DNA from: Clostridiales bacterium
Lineage (GTDB): Bacteria; Bacillota; Desulfotomaculia; Desulfotomaculales; VENG01
Length of the DNA stretch: 64,000 nt
Direction of reading: 5' to 3'
NCBI GenBank assembly: GCA_016278505.1
Contig: JADQBQ010000021.1
Coordinates: forward strand, 174,017-238,016
The notes under the pieces were generated by a model. It was not told the DNA's origin and made no database searches. It was given only the letters and a program-made list of their open reading frames with translations. The first letter of the stretch is position 1, and every line of letters begins with the position of its first letter. Positions 35,784 to 44,011 of the stretch are shown one piece after another. A program made the translations under genes and the position numbers.

Positions 35784-36151
35784 TACCCCAAGACCCCCAT
35801 AGCCCAGCCAACTATTTTCCAGACGCCAAAAGCGAGTACGGCACCTATTACGGACTTTGCCAGACCTTCACCGCCCTCTGCCCGCTTGTTGCTGTTTTTA
35901 CTGCCAAGGGCCAAAGCATTTGTTATTATGTTCCAGGCTGCTATAAAGGCTACGCCCACCATCAAATAGTTCCAGACTTTTGTTACTTTATCTTCAAGAT
36001 CGTCCCCTGATGTGGAACCGGTTTCGATTGTACCTTGGTCAAAATCGATTTCAGGGGTTGCACCGTTATCAGCGTATGCAATACCACATGTGAACAATAA
36101 TACCGTTAAGGCAATCAGGGTGATTAGTGCAATTTTCCTTTGTGGATACAT
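35783..36151 (-). CDS. VirB2/TrbC-like T4SS pilin
   Basis: 122 aa. Signal peptide (about 1-27, cleavage after AYA), a short polar segment, then two hydrophobic helices (YLMVGVAFIAAWNIITNALAL, SVIGAVLAFGVWKIVGWAMG) with a basic loop (GSKNSNKRAEGG) between. This is the VirB2/TrbC plan and it heads the operon. Whether it forms a pilus in a Gram-positive host is not known; the locus also makes Tad pilins. Confidence 0.75.
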   Translation of the reverse strand: MYPQRKIALITLIALTVLLFTCGIAYADNGATPEIDFDQGTIETGSTSGDDLEDKVTKVWNYLMVGVAFIAAWNIITNALALGSKNSNKRAEGGEGLAKSVIGAVLAFGVWKIVGWAMGVLG

Positions 36152-36190
36152 TTTTATCCCTCCATTTTATTGTTATTTGGCCTCAGAAAA

Positions 36191-36214
36191 TAAAAAACCG
36201 CGCTCAAAACGCGG
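36191..36214 (-). terminator. Rho-independent terminator before the T4SS operon
   Basis: CCGCG (36198-36202), 7-nt loop, CGCGG (36210-36214), followed on the minus strand by TTTTTTATTTT. It lies between the 4-helix membrane gene and the VirB2-like gene, only 40 bp before the latter, so the T4SS operon must have its promoter within that gap, or read through. Confidence 0.75.
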
Positions 36215-36242
36215 AATTGAAACGATTATATTATCTGAGCGG

Positions 36243-36653
36243 TTATTTTACCATGCAGAAGAAAAATGATAGGGCTCCGACTATTATGAGATTTTCAGCA
36301 GGAGCATTTAGGGTTATTAATATGCCGGTAATTACGGCCAAAGAGATAAAGGCAATGTTCTTCCAGCAGTATACTACCCACCTGATGTCCTTTTTCCCTC
36401 GGCGCAGCATGATAGCTATTTGAACCCCCAGGTTGTAGAGTATTACTGCTGCGCCGGCAATTGCTGCGGAAGGGATTAGTTGTTCAATTGATGAGATTAC
36501 CTCTGCCTTTTTGAACAATAGTGCCGTGGCAAAGGTTATCAGAAAGATAAAAATACTGGATATATTATAACTGGGTTCTTTTGTGGGGCAGACTACAACA
36601 AACTTTCTAAATGGTTTGTTGAATAACAGCATGAACATTGATATTGTAACCAA
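36243..36653 (-). CDS. Four-helix membrane protein of unknown family
   Basis: 136 aa with about four helices (ISSIFIFLITFATALLF, IPSAAIAGAAVILYNLGV, IAFISLAVITGILI, IIVGALSFFF). The start is uncertain: the TTG at 36653 lacks a ribosome site at the right distance. It precedes a terminator and the T4SS genes. It may be an entry-exclusion or accessory membrane protein, which is only a guess from position. Confidence 0.6.
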   Translation of the reverse strand: MVTISMFMLLFNKPFRKFVVVCPTKEPSYNISSIFIFLITFATALLFKKAEVISSIEQLIPSAAIAGAAVILYNLGVQIAIMLRRGKKDIRWVVYCWKNIAFISLAVITGILITLNAPAENLIIVGALSFFFCMVK

Positions 36654-36832
36654 GATAGAAATACTCTTTCACTCCTTTCATCATACCTACCATTTTGAGC
36701 CTGAAAGCCGGGCATAAGTAATTAAACTTCCTGCCCTGCCACCGGCTGCACACAACCATATTCGTATACTTTACAAGGTTTGGATTCACGGCCAAACATA
36801 TTTTACATTCCCCCCTTCAAAAGGCCCTTAAA

Positions 36833-36856
36833 CAAAAAAAACCGCCAAGCGGCGGT
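36833..36856 (-). terminator. Rho-independent terminator after the HEPN gene
   Basis: ACCGCC (36841-36846), AAGC loop, GGCGGT (36851-36856), followed on the minus strand by TTTTTTTTG. It ends the HEPN/MNT operon about 100 bp past the HEPN stop. Confidence 0.8.
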
Positions 36857-36959
36857 TAAAAACCCTTCCTTTCTTTTCTTAGGAAGGTAATTCGCGAAGG
36901 TGACGGTATTATATCCCGTATTTATTTACTTTAGTAATGAGCCTTAATCACTGCACTAT

Positions 36960-37349
36960 TTACCATTTTTCCAGAGTTGATTTTATGAGTTCCACAAAGC
37001 TTTTCGCCGTTTTTAACTGGTGGTACGATTCGTCTTTACTGACTACATAAAAATCAGCATAATCAGATGATTCCCGCTTTACTCTGGCTTTATTAATGCT
37101 CCTGCCAGCTGTTCGGTCAACTATACCGGTTTTAACAAAGTGTTGATTGAATAGAGAGATTACACCGCTATGTTTTTTGCTGTCAAGTTGTTTCAAAGCT
37201 AAAAGTGCTCGTGCAGCGTTAAACATGGCATAATAAGAACGTCCTTGGGAATCGTTATACATGCCAGCATTAAAAAGAATTTCCGCTGATTTAAGATGAT
37301 CATGTGCTTTCTTAATTCGGTATCGGGCCAGATCCATATCCTCAATCAT
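36960..37349 (-). CDS. HEPN-domain protein of a HEPN/MNT pair
   Basis: 129 aa, all-helical. SYYAMFNAARALLALKQLDSKKHSGVISLF is the family core (HEPN, PF05168 type). Its start overlaps the nucleotidyltransferase end by 4 bp. In such modules HEPN is the toxin (RNase) and MNT the antitoxin, often by adding AMP to HEPN. The classic Rx4-6H motif is not clear here, so the RNase activity is not certain. Confidence 0.8.
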   Translation of the reverse strand: MIEDMDLARYRIKKAHDHLKSAEILFNAGMYNDSQGRSYYAMFNAARALLALKQLDSKKHSGVISLFNQHFVKTGIVDRTAGRSINKARVKRESSDYADFYVVSKDESYHQLKTAKSFVELIKSTLEKW

Positions 37350-37678
37350 AACGTTACACCGTCCCGGGTTATTTCATGATAAAACAAGGTTTGATGTTGT
37401 TGATTCTTTAAGAATTCTGCGGTTGAAAGTACCACAGGAGAGATCCTAGAAGCATATTTCAGCTCTACATCTAACAAAACATCACTCACGATATCTAGGA
37501 TGTTCTCATCTCTTTCGTTAACAACTATAAGCACATCAATATCAGATTCATCATGAAATTTACCGGTTGATTTAGACCCAAAAAACTTGAGATCAATCAA
37601 ATTATCACTAAGAGCACTTTTCACCCTTAAAGAAAATTCATTAAGTGCTTTTTTTTCAAAAGGATTTAAGAAATTCAT
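37346..37678 (-). CDS. MNT-type minimal nucleotidyltransferase
   Basis: 110 aa. The nucleotidyltransferase motif is intact: FFGSKSTGKFHDESDIDVLIVV, with Gly34-Ser35 and Asp46-x-Asp48. It is the first gene of the HEPN/MNT operon, with its promoter at 37712-37740. Expected to neutralise HEPN. Confidence 0.85.
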   Translation of the reverse strand: MNFLNPFEKKALNEFSLRVKSALSDNLIDLKFFGSKSTGKFHDESDIDVLIVVNERDENILDIVSDVLLDVELKYASRISPVVLSTAEFLKNQQHQTLFYHEITRDGVTL

Positions 37679-37711
37679 GGGATTTTCACCCCTAAAATTG
37701 TGTTTAACAAA

Positions 37712-37740
37712 ATTATACCATATTCTGTAATTCAGAACAA
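37712..37740 (-). promoter_or_regulatory. Sigma-A-type promoter of the HEPN/MNT operon
   Basis: On the minus strand TTGTTC, 17 bp, TATAAT. The spacer and -35 hold a near-palindrome TTCTGTAATTCAGAA (37723-37737), a plausible operator. The -10 is 34 bp from the MNT start, with GGGGTG as ribosome site. Confidence 0.7.
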
Positions 37741-37853
37741 GTAATGCATTGCTTTCAAATACTCACCTTAAGGATGACTACCAACTTCTACCGTCTTAGC
37801 CTTATTTTATCCCCCCGGAATTGATCATGAGGTTTCTACTCTTCTGTTCGAAT

Positions 37854-38072
37854 TTATAAGTTGCGCAACATTTCCATATCAATCAATTCCTTAGCGGGAA
37901 CCCCCAAATTTATGGCTACATTATTGACGACAGACTCAATTACAAAGAGAAACTTCCCTCTGTTTATATCTCTGCAACCCAGGTCGTTTAATCTGTTGCC
38001 ATTGATGATGGCTCTTTCTGCGGCCAATTCTAAAACCTTTGTTAGGTTCATTACGTCCCTTTGGTCTATCAT
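37854..38072 (-). CDS. Small protein after the AAA+ ATPase, function unknown
   Basis: 72 aa, mainly helical (NLTKVLELAAERAIINGNRLNDLGCRD). It overlaps the ATPase stop by 4 bp (ATGA), so it is translationally coupled and likely acts with it. No motif is recognised. Confidence 0.6.
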   Translation of the reverse strand: MIDQRDVMNLTKVLELAAERAIINGNRLNDLGCRDINRGKFLFVIESVVNNVAINLGVPAKELIDMEMLRNL

Positions 38073-39007
38073 AATGTAGCCACCGACATAAACTCACTAC
38101 CGTTCTTAAGAATCGCCCGTTTGGCTTCCTGATGGATTTTTGTTCTTATTTCATCCCCACTTAACCCGTCAGTCTTCTTGAGCCACTCATCCAGATCAAT
38201 TGAAACAGGCAGCCCCTTAGAATAATACTCAATTAATCTCCGGCGTTCATCTTCTCCTGGAAGCTCCATGTTTACAACCACAAATCTCCTGGGAATAGCC
38301 GTATCAAGAAGGTGACCATGGTTTGTGGCCGCCACCAAAAAAGATTCCGGCGGGAACATGTCAATGTTTTGAAGGATGTTAATGACTACCCGGGACATCT
38401 CGCCCACTTCTTGCCCATCACCGCCTCTGTCTTTTCCCGCTGCGTCAAATTCGTCTAGCAAAAGAACTGCCGGCTTTGCACTTACCGTCTCAAAAACCTT
38501 ACGTATATTGCTACCGGTACTCCCAAGGTAAGAGCTTATTAGGCTGTCCCACCTCACAAAAACTAAATCCATTTCTAATTCTCCGGCTATGGCCATGGCT
38601 GTCCATGTCTTACCAACACCAGGCGGTCCACTTAGCAATATCTTATTTAAGGACTCAAGACCATAATTATTGAGAATATCCTTGTTTTTACACTCATTGA
38701 TTACTTCGATAATAGATGTCTTGATTTCCTGAGAGGCTATCACATCTAATAAGGTAATATCGGACCGGCGTACTTCAACCATGTGTTGGTTTGAATTATT
38801 TAGAGTTGACAGTTCGTGCAGCGGCTTGACGGTATATCCGTTGCGTTTTTTACCTGAATAATTATTAAACGTTGCCCTGATCCTGTCGGCCGATGTTCTT
38901 TTTCCGGCGCTTTCTTCGGATTTTATAATTCTGTCAACAACATTATGGAATTCGTCTTCCGATTCGTAATGAGCTTTGATTAATGCCTGAACATCCGTGT
39001 TCTTAAT
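38069..39007 (-). CDS. AAA+ ATPase
   Basis: About 312 aa if started at ATT 39007. Walker A GPPGVGKTWTA, Walker B AVLLLDEFDAA, sensor ATNHG and arginine finger PRRF are all seen in the core. An ATG at 38782 gives only 237 aa and omits about 75 protein-like residues (DVQALIKAHYESEDEF..., GYTVKPLHELSTL), typical of this ATPase type; no ATG, GTG or TTG occurs between the in-frame stop and that extension. It resembles FtsH/spastin-type remodelling ATPases in mobile elements. The target is unknown. Confidence 0.78.
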   Translation of the reverse strand: MKNTDVQALIKAHYESEDEFHNVVDRIIKSEESAGKRTSADRIRATFNNYSGKKRNGYTVKPLHELSTLNNSNQHMVEVRRSDITLLDVIASQEIKTSIIEVINECKNKDILNNYGLESLNKILLSGPPGVGKTWTAMAIAGELEMDLVFVRWDSLISSYLGSTGSNIRKVFETVSAKPAVLLLDEFDAAGKDRGGDGQEVGEMSRVVINILQNIDMFPPESFLVAATNHGHLLDTAIPRRFVVVNMELPGEDERRRLIEYYSKGLPVSIDLDEWLKKTDGLSGDEIRTKIHQEAKRAILKNGSEFMSVATL

Positions 39008-39051
39008 TGCCTCTCACCATCCTTAGTATTCTTACCAACCAAGCCAGTAAA

Positions 39052-39123
39052 TTATGGACCAAGCCATGGCAACCAAATTACGGCCAGCGCCAGAAAAATG
39101 ATGCTTACAAAAAATCGTAACAT
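39052..39123 (-). CDS. 23-residue membrane peptide
   Basis: ATG at 39123 with AAAGGGG 8 nt upstream. The product MLRFFVSIIFLALAVIWLPW is one hydrophobic helix. It lies about 45 bp upstream of the AAA+ gene on the same strand. It could be a real small protein or a leader; evidence is only the ribosome site and composition. Confidence 0.4.
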   Translation of the reverse strand: MLRFFVSIIFLALAVIWLPWLGP

Positions 39124-39221
39124 TATTGCCACCCCTTTTAACGTAACCGTAAACTGGCGTATACCTTTTGTAACCCATTAATAATTCCACCTATTTCGTG
39201 ATATCTTTGTTATGTTCACCA

Positions 39222-39446
39222 TTAAACATTTAGTTGATAGAATAAAACGAATACAATAATAACTGTGGCTAAATATAATGGTGCAATTATACCTCCAACA
39301 TACTCAACATCTTGATCCGGCGTATGAATGTAAGCTGAAATTAGCATCTGTATAAAAACTAATACTGAGATTGGAACAATTATATACACCCATGATGGGT
39401 TGTTTATTATTAGGTCATAAGAGTTATCCACCAAAATCAAAACCAT
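39222..39446 (-). CDS. Small two-helix membrane protein
   Basis: 74 aa, helices about 18-40 (WVYIIVPISVLVFIQMLISAY) and 52-71 (IIAPLYLATVIIVFVLFYQL). The ATG directly abuts AAAAAGG; a TTG two codons on may be the true start. It lies between the nuclease-like gene and the small peptide, same strand. No family known. Confidence 0.55.
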   Translation of the reverse strand: MVLILVDNSYDLIINNPSWVYIIVPISVLVFIQMLISAYIHTPDQDVEYVGGIIAPLYLATVIIVFVLFYQLNV

Positions 39447-39476
39447 CCTTTTTGTTGCACATTTTTAACAAAATGT

Positions 39477-40127
39477 TCATTTAGCGAATTCTATGGTGTT
39501 TCTCCAAAATAATAACTCATGCGAACATCTGTATGCGATTCTTTCCAGGGTATCAGCACTCCATTTGCGATATGCTTCTAAGTCCCGGAACCTTGAATCA
39601 ATTCTTCTTTTGGGTTTAACAATAATTTCTACCCCGGTTAATTCCGTTACTTTATTTATTTGCTTCGTCAAGGAAAACCTATTGAAATCAACTTCAATAA
39701 ATCCTATCTTTTGGGGGATTAATTCAGCTGGAATGATTCCTTTTGGAGCAATGATATAGGTATGTGCCGGGGCTGCACAAAAACCGTTTTTGTAGTCGCT
39801 CAGGCTTGCTTTTGCCTCAATACCTTTTATATCGTAATATTTAGGCTGATAACCCTGTCCTTTAATAAACGGATGTATTGTTTTTGCACCGGCTACATCA
39901 ATAATGTTTTTGCCGGTCAGACAGAAGTCGTAAGAATACATTCCTCCGACTTCTGTTGCCAGTTTATTGTATCCCCAGCCCCAAAGGATGTATTTTGCAA
40001 TCTCTTTGAGCATAAAATGTGCTTCCGTTTCATTTTTGGGTTGATTAATTGTACCACCTACTAATTCCACATTATTTAGCTTTTTGGTTGTGACTCTGGT
40101 GGGATCCCACTCTCTTCCCACGGCCAC
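39477..40127 (-). CDS. Possible PD-(D/E)XK-type nuclease-like protein
   Basis: 216 aa. Residues about 65-125 (SYDFCLTGKNIIDVAGAKT... YYDIKGIEAKASLSDYKNGF... AHTYIIAPKGIIP) have the D...ExK order and strand pattern of restriction-type nucleases or MmcB-like proteins. The C-terminus is basic (KPKRRIDSRFRDLEAYRKW). It is next to two DNA methyltransferases, so a restriction role is conceivable, but the motif was judged by eye. An unrelated DNA-binding protein remains possible. Confidence 0.5.
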   Translation of the reverse strand: MAVGREWDPTRVTTKKLNNVELVGGTINQPKNETEAHFMLKEIAKYILWGWGYNKLATEVGGMYSYDFCLTGKNIIDVAGAKTIHPFIKGQGYQPKYYDIKGIEAKASLSDYKNGFCAAPAHTYIIAPKGIIPAELIPQKIGFIEVDFNRFSLTKQINKVTELTGVEIIVKPKRRIDSRFRDLEAYRKWSADTLERIAYRCSHELLFWRNTIEFAK

Positions 40128-40189
40128 GGATTTACATGGCCTAGCGTAAACGACAGCCTATCATCAAACCTCCTCCGGCAGAGCCAAAA

Positions 40190-41791
40190 CTAAGCTCCCA
40201 ACCTCAACAACTCAGTCGATTTGTACAGGTAATAATCCCGCCGCTGCAAAACCTTCTCGTACTCTTCTCGGCCCTCGAAATCATCAACCACTCCCTGCTC
40301 ATCTGCAGCCATATCGTCATAGCTCGCCTTGCCGTAGCTCGGTGGCAACCACCCCTTACGCTGGCTACCGAAAAGGTTAAACTTTTTCAACAACTCCATG
40401 TTGGTAAACTCAAGATGGCAAGTTCCTTTTTTAAAAAACGAAGCCAGGAAGTATTTCAGTTGAATCTTCTTACTTTGCCCTTCTTCCTTCGCCCGTTTCA
40501 AGGTTTCGATAAGATCAACATGGTCGGTCAATCCACCATCCAGGTAATTAAAGACCTTTTCAATGTCTGCCAGCTTTTGAATTATCCCGTGGTTATGTTG
40601 TAACCGCAGTTTACCACTCCAATCATCCCAAGCATGCATGTTTGGGATGATCACCTTTTTGTTTATCCGCCATGCTTTGTTGGTTTTCCAGCCGTTGTAG
40701 TAGTGGATATTTTTCGATGTCTCGTTATACCAACTGTGCTTATACGAGAACTCGTCAAACAAAGCCAGGATGGTTTCCTCAACACTTCTGAGTAAGCTCC
40801 TGGATATTTCCTCTTTGATTTGCAAGATGTTGAATACTGAAAAATCATAGCCTTTAAGCTCGTTCATCTTGTCCATGTACTGCTCAAGGAGCTTGCTTGT
40901 AAATAATGACGTAAACTCATCGGATAAAAACAGGGCTTCCCAGTATTTATACCGGACCTTCTCGATGAATTCATTTATCATTGCCGGGCCATCCACTTTG
41001 CTTTCATTAACGTTCAAAAGAAGAATTGAACCTTTATAGCTATTCTTTTTCAGTGACCCCTGAACCAGCGACTTCATGGCCAGGTATTCGTTTATCAAGG
41101 TCGATCCTGCGCGAATCTCGAAGTTGTATTGGGCCACAATCCGGTCGATAAACTCGCCGTGAGTCAGTGCCCGCGGGCCGTGCTGTTCAGCCCGGTATCT
41201 TTCCTCCTGGTGCAAGCCTTCCATGATGATGCTTTCCTGCTCTGCTCTGGGTATATCCACCTTGACCAGCGCGATTTCAACGTCGGTTTTACGCTCGGCG
41301 CCGGTGAAAGCGCCGTCCATAAACTCAATCTCAGCGCCATACTCATCCAGCCTGTGAACCAAGTCTTTGCGGATGTTGGTATAGGGGTTCCGCAGCGTTT
41401 CAGCGTTCAGTAGGCAGACTATCTTCCCGCCGTTTTTCTGCATATCCAGGGCCTTGAGTAGATGTTTGTCACCGGCAGAGAACGGTGGATTTAACATTAT
41501 CAGGCTATACCGTTTGTGTGTCTCCAACGTCAAAAAATCGTCATGAATAACTCGGTACCCCTTGCCCTTTAAGATGTGCCGCAGGTTGGCATCAATCTCA
41601 ACCGTGTCAATGTCAAGCTTGGCATTGGAATACCGCGATAACTGCGCCTCATGCTTTTCAATGATGGCGTTCACAATGTCCCCTTTGCCAGCGCTGGGCT
41701 CAAGGATGGATCCAATTTGATCGATCTTGAGTCTAGCAAGCATCTTTTCTATGACCTTTTTCGGCGTTGGGTAGAATTCGCATTCAAACAT
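40190..41791 (-). CDS. DUF4942-type class I DNA methyltransferase
   Basis: 533 aa from ATG at 41791 (GGGGGTGGG upstream); 13 codons before are open but have no ribosome site. Motif I EPSAGKGD (about 31-38) binds SAM and the catalytic NPPF is at 101-104. The long C-terminal part (about 190-480, including SYKHSWYNETSKNIHYYNGWKTNKAWRINKK) is the DUF4942 domain often found in phage and plasmid enzymes. It probably methylates adenine. It lies 51 nt after the second methyltransferase. Confidence 0.85.
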   Translation of the reverse strand: MFECEFYPTPKKVIEKMLARLKIDQIGSILEPSAGKGDIVNAIIEKHEAQLSRYSNAKLDIDTVEIDANLRHILKGKGYRVIHDDFLTLETHKRYSLIMLNPPFSAGDKHLLKALDMQKNGGKIVCLLNAETLRNPYTNIRKDLVHRLDEYGAEIEFMDGAFTGAERKTDVEIALVKVDIPRAEQESIIMEGLHQEERYRAEQHGPRALTHGEFIDRIVAQYNFEIRAGSTLINEYLAMKSLVQGSLKKNSYKGSILLLNVNESKVDGPAMINEFIEKVRYKYWEALFLSDEFTSLFTSKLLEQYMDKMNELKGYDFSVFNILQIKEEISRSLLRSVEETILALFDEFSYKHSWYNETSKNIHYYNGWKTNKAWRINKKVIIPNMHAWDDWSGKLRLQHNHGIIQKLADIEKVFNYLDGGLTDHVDLIETLKRAKEEGQSKKIQLKYFLASFFKKGTCHLEFTNMELLKKFNLFGSQRKGWLPPSYGKASYDDMAADEQGVVDDFEGREEYEKVLQRRDYYLYKSTELLRLGA

Positions 41792-41842
41792 CGGTTTTCC
41801 CACCCCCGTTATTACGTATAAGATAGTCACTTGGAATGTTCA

Positions 41843-42991
41843 TTAAGCGTGAACAAAGGATCGGTTAAACAGTGGCATGTCATCCTCTATTCTTCTACGG
41901 GCCATGTCTACATATTGTCGTTTACGTTCAATCCCAATATATCGCCTGGCGAGTCGCAAGGAAACAACCCCCGTTGTCGTAGCCCCATTGAATGGGTCTA
42001 TAATTATATCACCAGGCTTACTACCGGCTAGGATGCAAGGCTCAATCAGCTTTGGCGGAAAGGTGGCAAAATGAGCTTCAGGGTAACTAACAGTTGCTAC
42101 ATTCCAGACAGAGCGCTTATTTCTGGTTAAAGCTGTGGGTGCTACAGGATAATTTGGCATTCCTTTGGTAGGATCTTTCATGATACGATCCGGATATATT
42201 TCGCGGTTTCGGTCAGGTCTGTGGCTAACTCTACTTTGTCCAGGCACATTTAACATGGTGGCTTTACCTGATTCACGTTGAAATGTTGCCGACTGGCCTG
42301 TCCATTTTTTTGCTTCTTCCTTAATAGCATCCGAATCATAATAATACTTGGATGATTTTGTGAGTAAGAAAAAGTACTCATGTGCCTTCGTTGGCCGATC
42401 CGTTACACTCTCGGGCATAGGGTTAAGCTTACTCCATATGTTATCTATACGGAGATGCCAACCGTCTGCCTGTAGAGCAAATGCTGCTCGCCAGGGAATT
42501 CCGACCAAGTCTTTAGGTTTCAAACCGGCCATTGCCAAGTTTTTATGTTTTTCATGTCGTCCCATCTTTGGCATTGCTGCATCTGCTGTTGGCCCAACAC
42601 AAGAATTAGGGCCATTTCCGGAACTTTTCCTATCCCCGCCTGTGCCAAAGTAGCTATCACCCAGATTAAGCCATAAAGTTCCATTATCCATGAGTATTTG
42701 CCAAACCTTACGAAAGATCAAGACAAGGTGCCCGACATATGCTTCTGGTGAAGACTCCAGTCCCAGGCAACCCCTCCATGGTGGAATGATAATAGGCGGG
42801 AGACCTGGTATGGGTGAGTATAAAATTTCTGGCCAATCTGTAGGCGGAATACCATAGTCCCTTAACCCCCAATAAGGTGGAGATGTAACGCAACAACGTG
42901 CCGACTTTTTAAGTATTGTTGGGAGCACCAAAAGACAATCTCCATGTTCGATATGCCAATTTGTATTTCCATTTAAAACATCTTGAATCAT
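41843..42991 (-). CDS. DNA methyltransferase, TSPPY type (N4-cytosine or N6-adenine)
   Basis: 382 aa. Motif IV TSPPYWGLRDYG (about 36-47) precedes motif I DPFNGATTTGVV (about 335), the beta-class order; TSPPY favours N4-cytosine. A target-recognition region lies between (about 110-300). No partner restriction enzyme is clear except the nuclease-like gene at 39477. Likely protects the element or modifies host DNA. Confidence 0.88.
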   Translation of the reverse strand: MIQDVLNGNTNWHIEHGDCLLVLPTILKKSARCCVTSPPYWGLRDYGIPPTDWPEILYSPIPGLPPIIIPPWRGCLGLESSPEAYVGHLVLIFRKVWQILMDNGTLWLNLGDSYFGTGGDRKSSGNGPNSCVGPTADAAMPKMGRHEKHKNLAMAGLKPKDLVGIPWRAAFALQADGWHLRIDNIWSKLNPMPESVTDRPTKAHEYFFLLTKSSKYYYDSDAIKEEAKKWTGQSATFQRESGKATMLNVPGQSRVSHRPDRNREIYPDRIMKDPTKGMPNYPVAPTALTRNKRSVWNVATVSYPEAHFATFPPKLIEPCILAGSKPGDIIIDPFNGATTTGVVSLRLARRYIGIERKRQYVDMARRRIEDDMPLFNRSFVHA

Positions 42992-43027
42992 TACCGCTTC
43001 TCACCTCTGTTGCTTCGCATTCTTAAA

Positions 43028-43882
43028 TTAATCCCACGCCAACTTTGCCACCGCTTGTTCCAAATCCTGAACCGAAGGCCTGGTGTATCTGGCCGTGGTA
43101 TTTAGATTAGCATGACCCATCAAAGCAGCTACCCGGTCCAAACTCTCCCCGGCATCTACAAGCATTTTCCCAAAAGTATGACGAAGCATGTGCGGGGTAA
43201 TATTTATCCCTGCTAATCGCCCGTACCTGCTTAAAACATTCTCGGCGGCCCGGGATGTAATATGTCCATCACGGCGGCCGGGAAACAACCATCCCTCTCC
43301 CGCCCCGTTCATATATCCTTCCAGAACGCGACGCACTGTGATATTTAATGGCACCTCCCTGTACTTGCCCCCCTTACCCTCCCAAACCCGGACAAATCCA
43401 GAGCGTTCACGAAGGACGATATCTTCTAACCGTAGTGCTACTGCTTCCGACACACGCAAACCAGCATGCAAAAGAATCATAATCAGGACTATGTCCCTTT
43501 CCTTACCGTATTTTTGCACAGCTCTGATTAAAGCCCCCAATTCCCGCCGGTCAAGCCATCGAGGAGCATTTTTTTGCTCCTGGACCCTCTTTATGCCGGA
43601 AGTTGGGTTAAGAGAAACTATGCCATCTGCATGAGCCCAGGTGAAAAAGCTATTTACGACATCAAGGGCATGATTGATAGTGGCAGGCTTTTTGTTCTTT
43701 TCGGCCAATTGACGGCGAAAATCAGCCACATTCAAAGGTGTTACAGCGGTTGCATCAAATTGGCCATAGGTCTGCTCGATCCACTTCGTAAATCGTAACA
43801 GGGTGCTTAGATAAGAACTAATAGTCCGAGGGGAAAGCCCTCTCCCTTGCAAGTATGTTTTATAGTTACCTAGGATCTCCAC
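43028..43882 (-). CDS. Tyrosine recombinase, XerD-like
   Basis: 284 aa. The core-binding domain covers about 1-95 and the catalytic domain 105-275, with Arg143 (HAGLRVSEA), Lys170/173 (GKGGKYR), His231 and Arg234 (HMLRHTFG), His257 (GHANL) and Tyr266 (TARYTRP). It has no N-terminal extension, unlike the integrase at 4033. It may be the dimer-resolution or integration enzyme of a second unit. It ends a run that starts with DinG but is cut off from it by a terminator. Confidence 0.92.
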   Translation of the reverse strand: MEILGNYKTYLQGRGLSPRTISSYLSTLLRFTKWIEQTYGQFDATAVTPLNVADFRRQLAEKNKKPATINHALDVVNSFFTWAHADGIVSLNPTSGIKRVQEQKNAPRWLDRRELGALIRAVQKYGKERDIVLIMILLHAGLRVSEAVALRLEDIVLRERSGFVRVWEGKGGKYREVPLNITVRRVLEGYMNGAGEGWLFPGRRDGHITSRAAENVLSRYGRLAGINITPHMLRHTFGKMLVDAGESLDRVAALMGHANLNTTARYTRPSVQDLEQAVAKLAWD

Positions 43883-43913
43883 TATGCTTCCTCCCGTGAT
43901 TTCCTTATGCGAA

Positions 43914-43940
43914 TAAAAAATACCCCGTTAACTGGGGTAT
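43914..43940 (-). terminator. Rho-independent terminator after the DinG-like gene
   Basis: ATACCCC (43920-43926), 7-nt loop, GGGGTAT (43934-43940), followed on the minus strand by TTTTTTATTC. It sits about 70 bp past the helicase stop and just upstream of the recombinase gene. Confidence 0.8.
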
Positions 43941-44011
43941 TTTAGTATGCTTATCAGTAATTTTAGGGCTGGTTTCTTCGCATAATGCCTCTTAGGCGAC
44001 ACATTCGAAAC

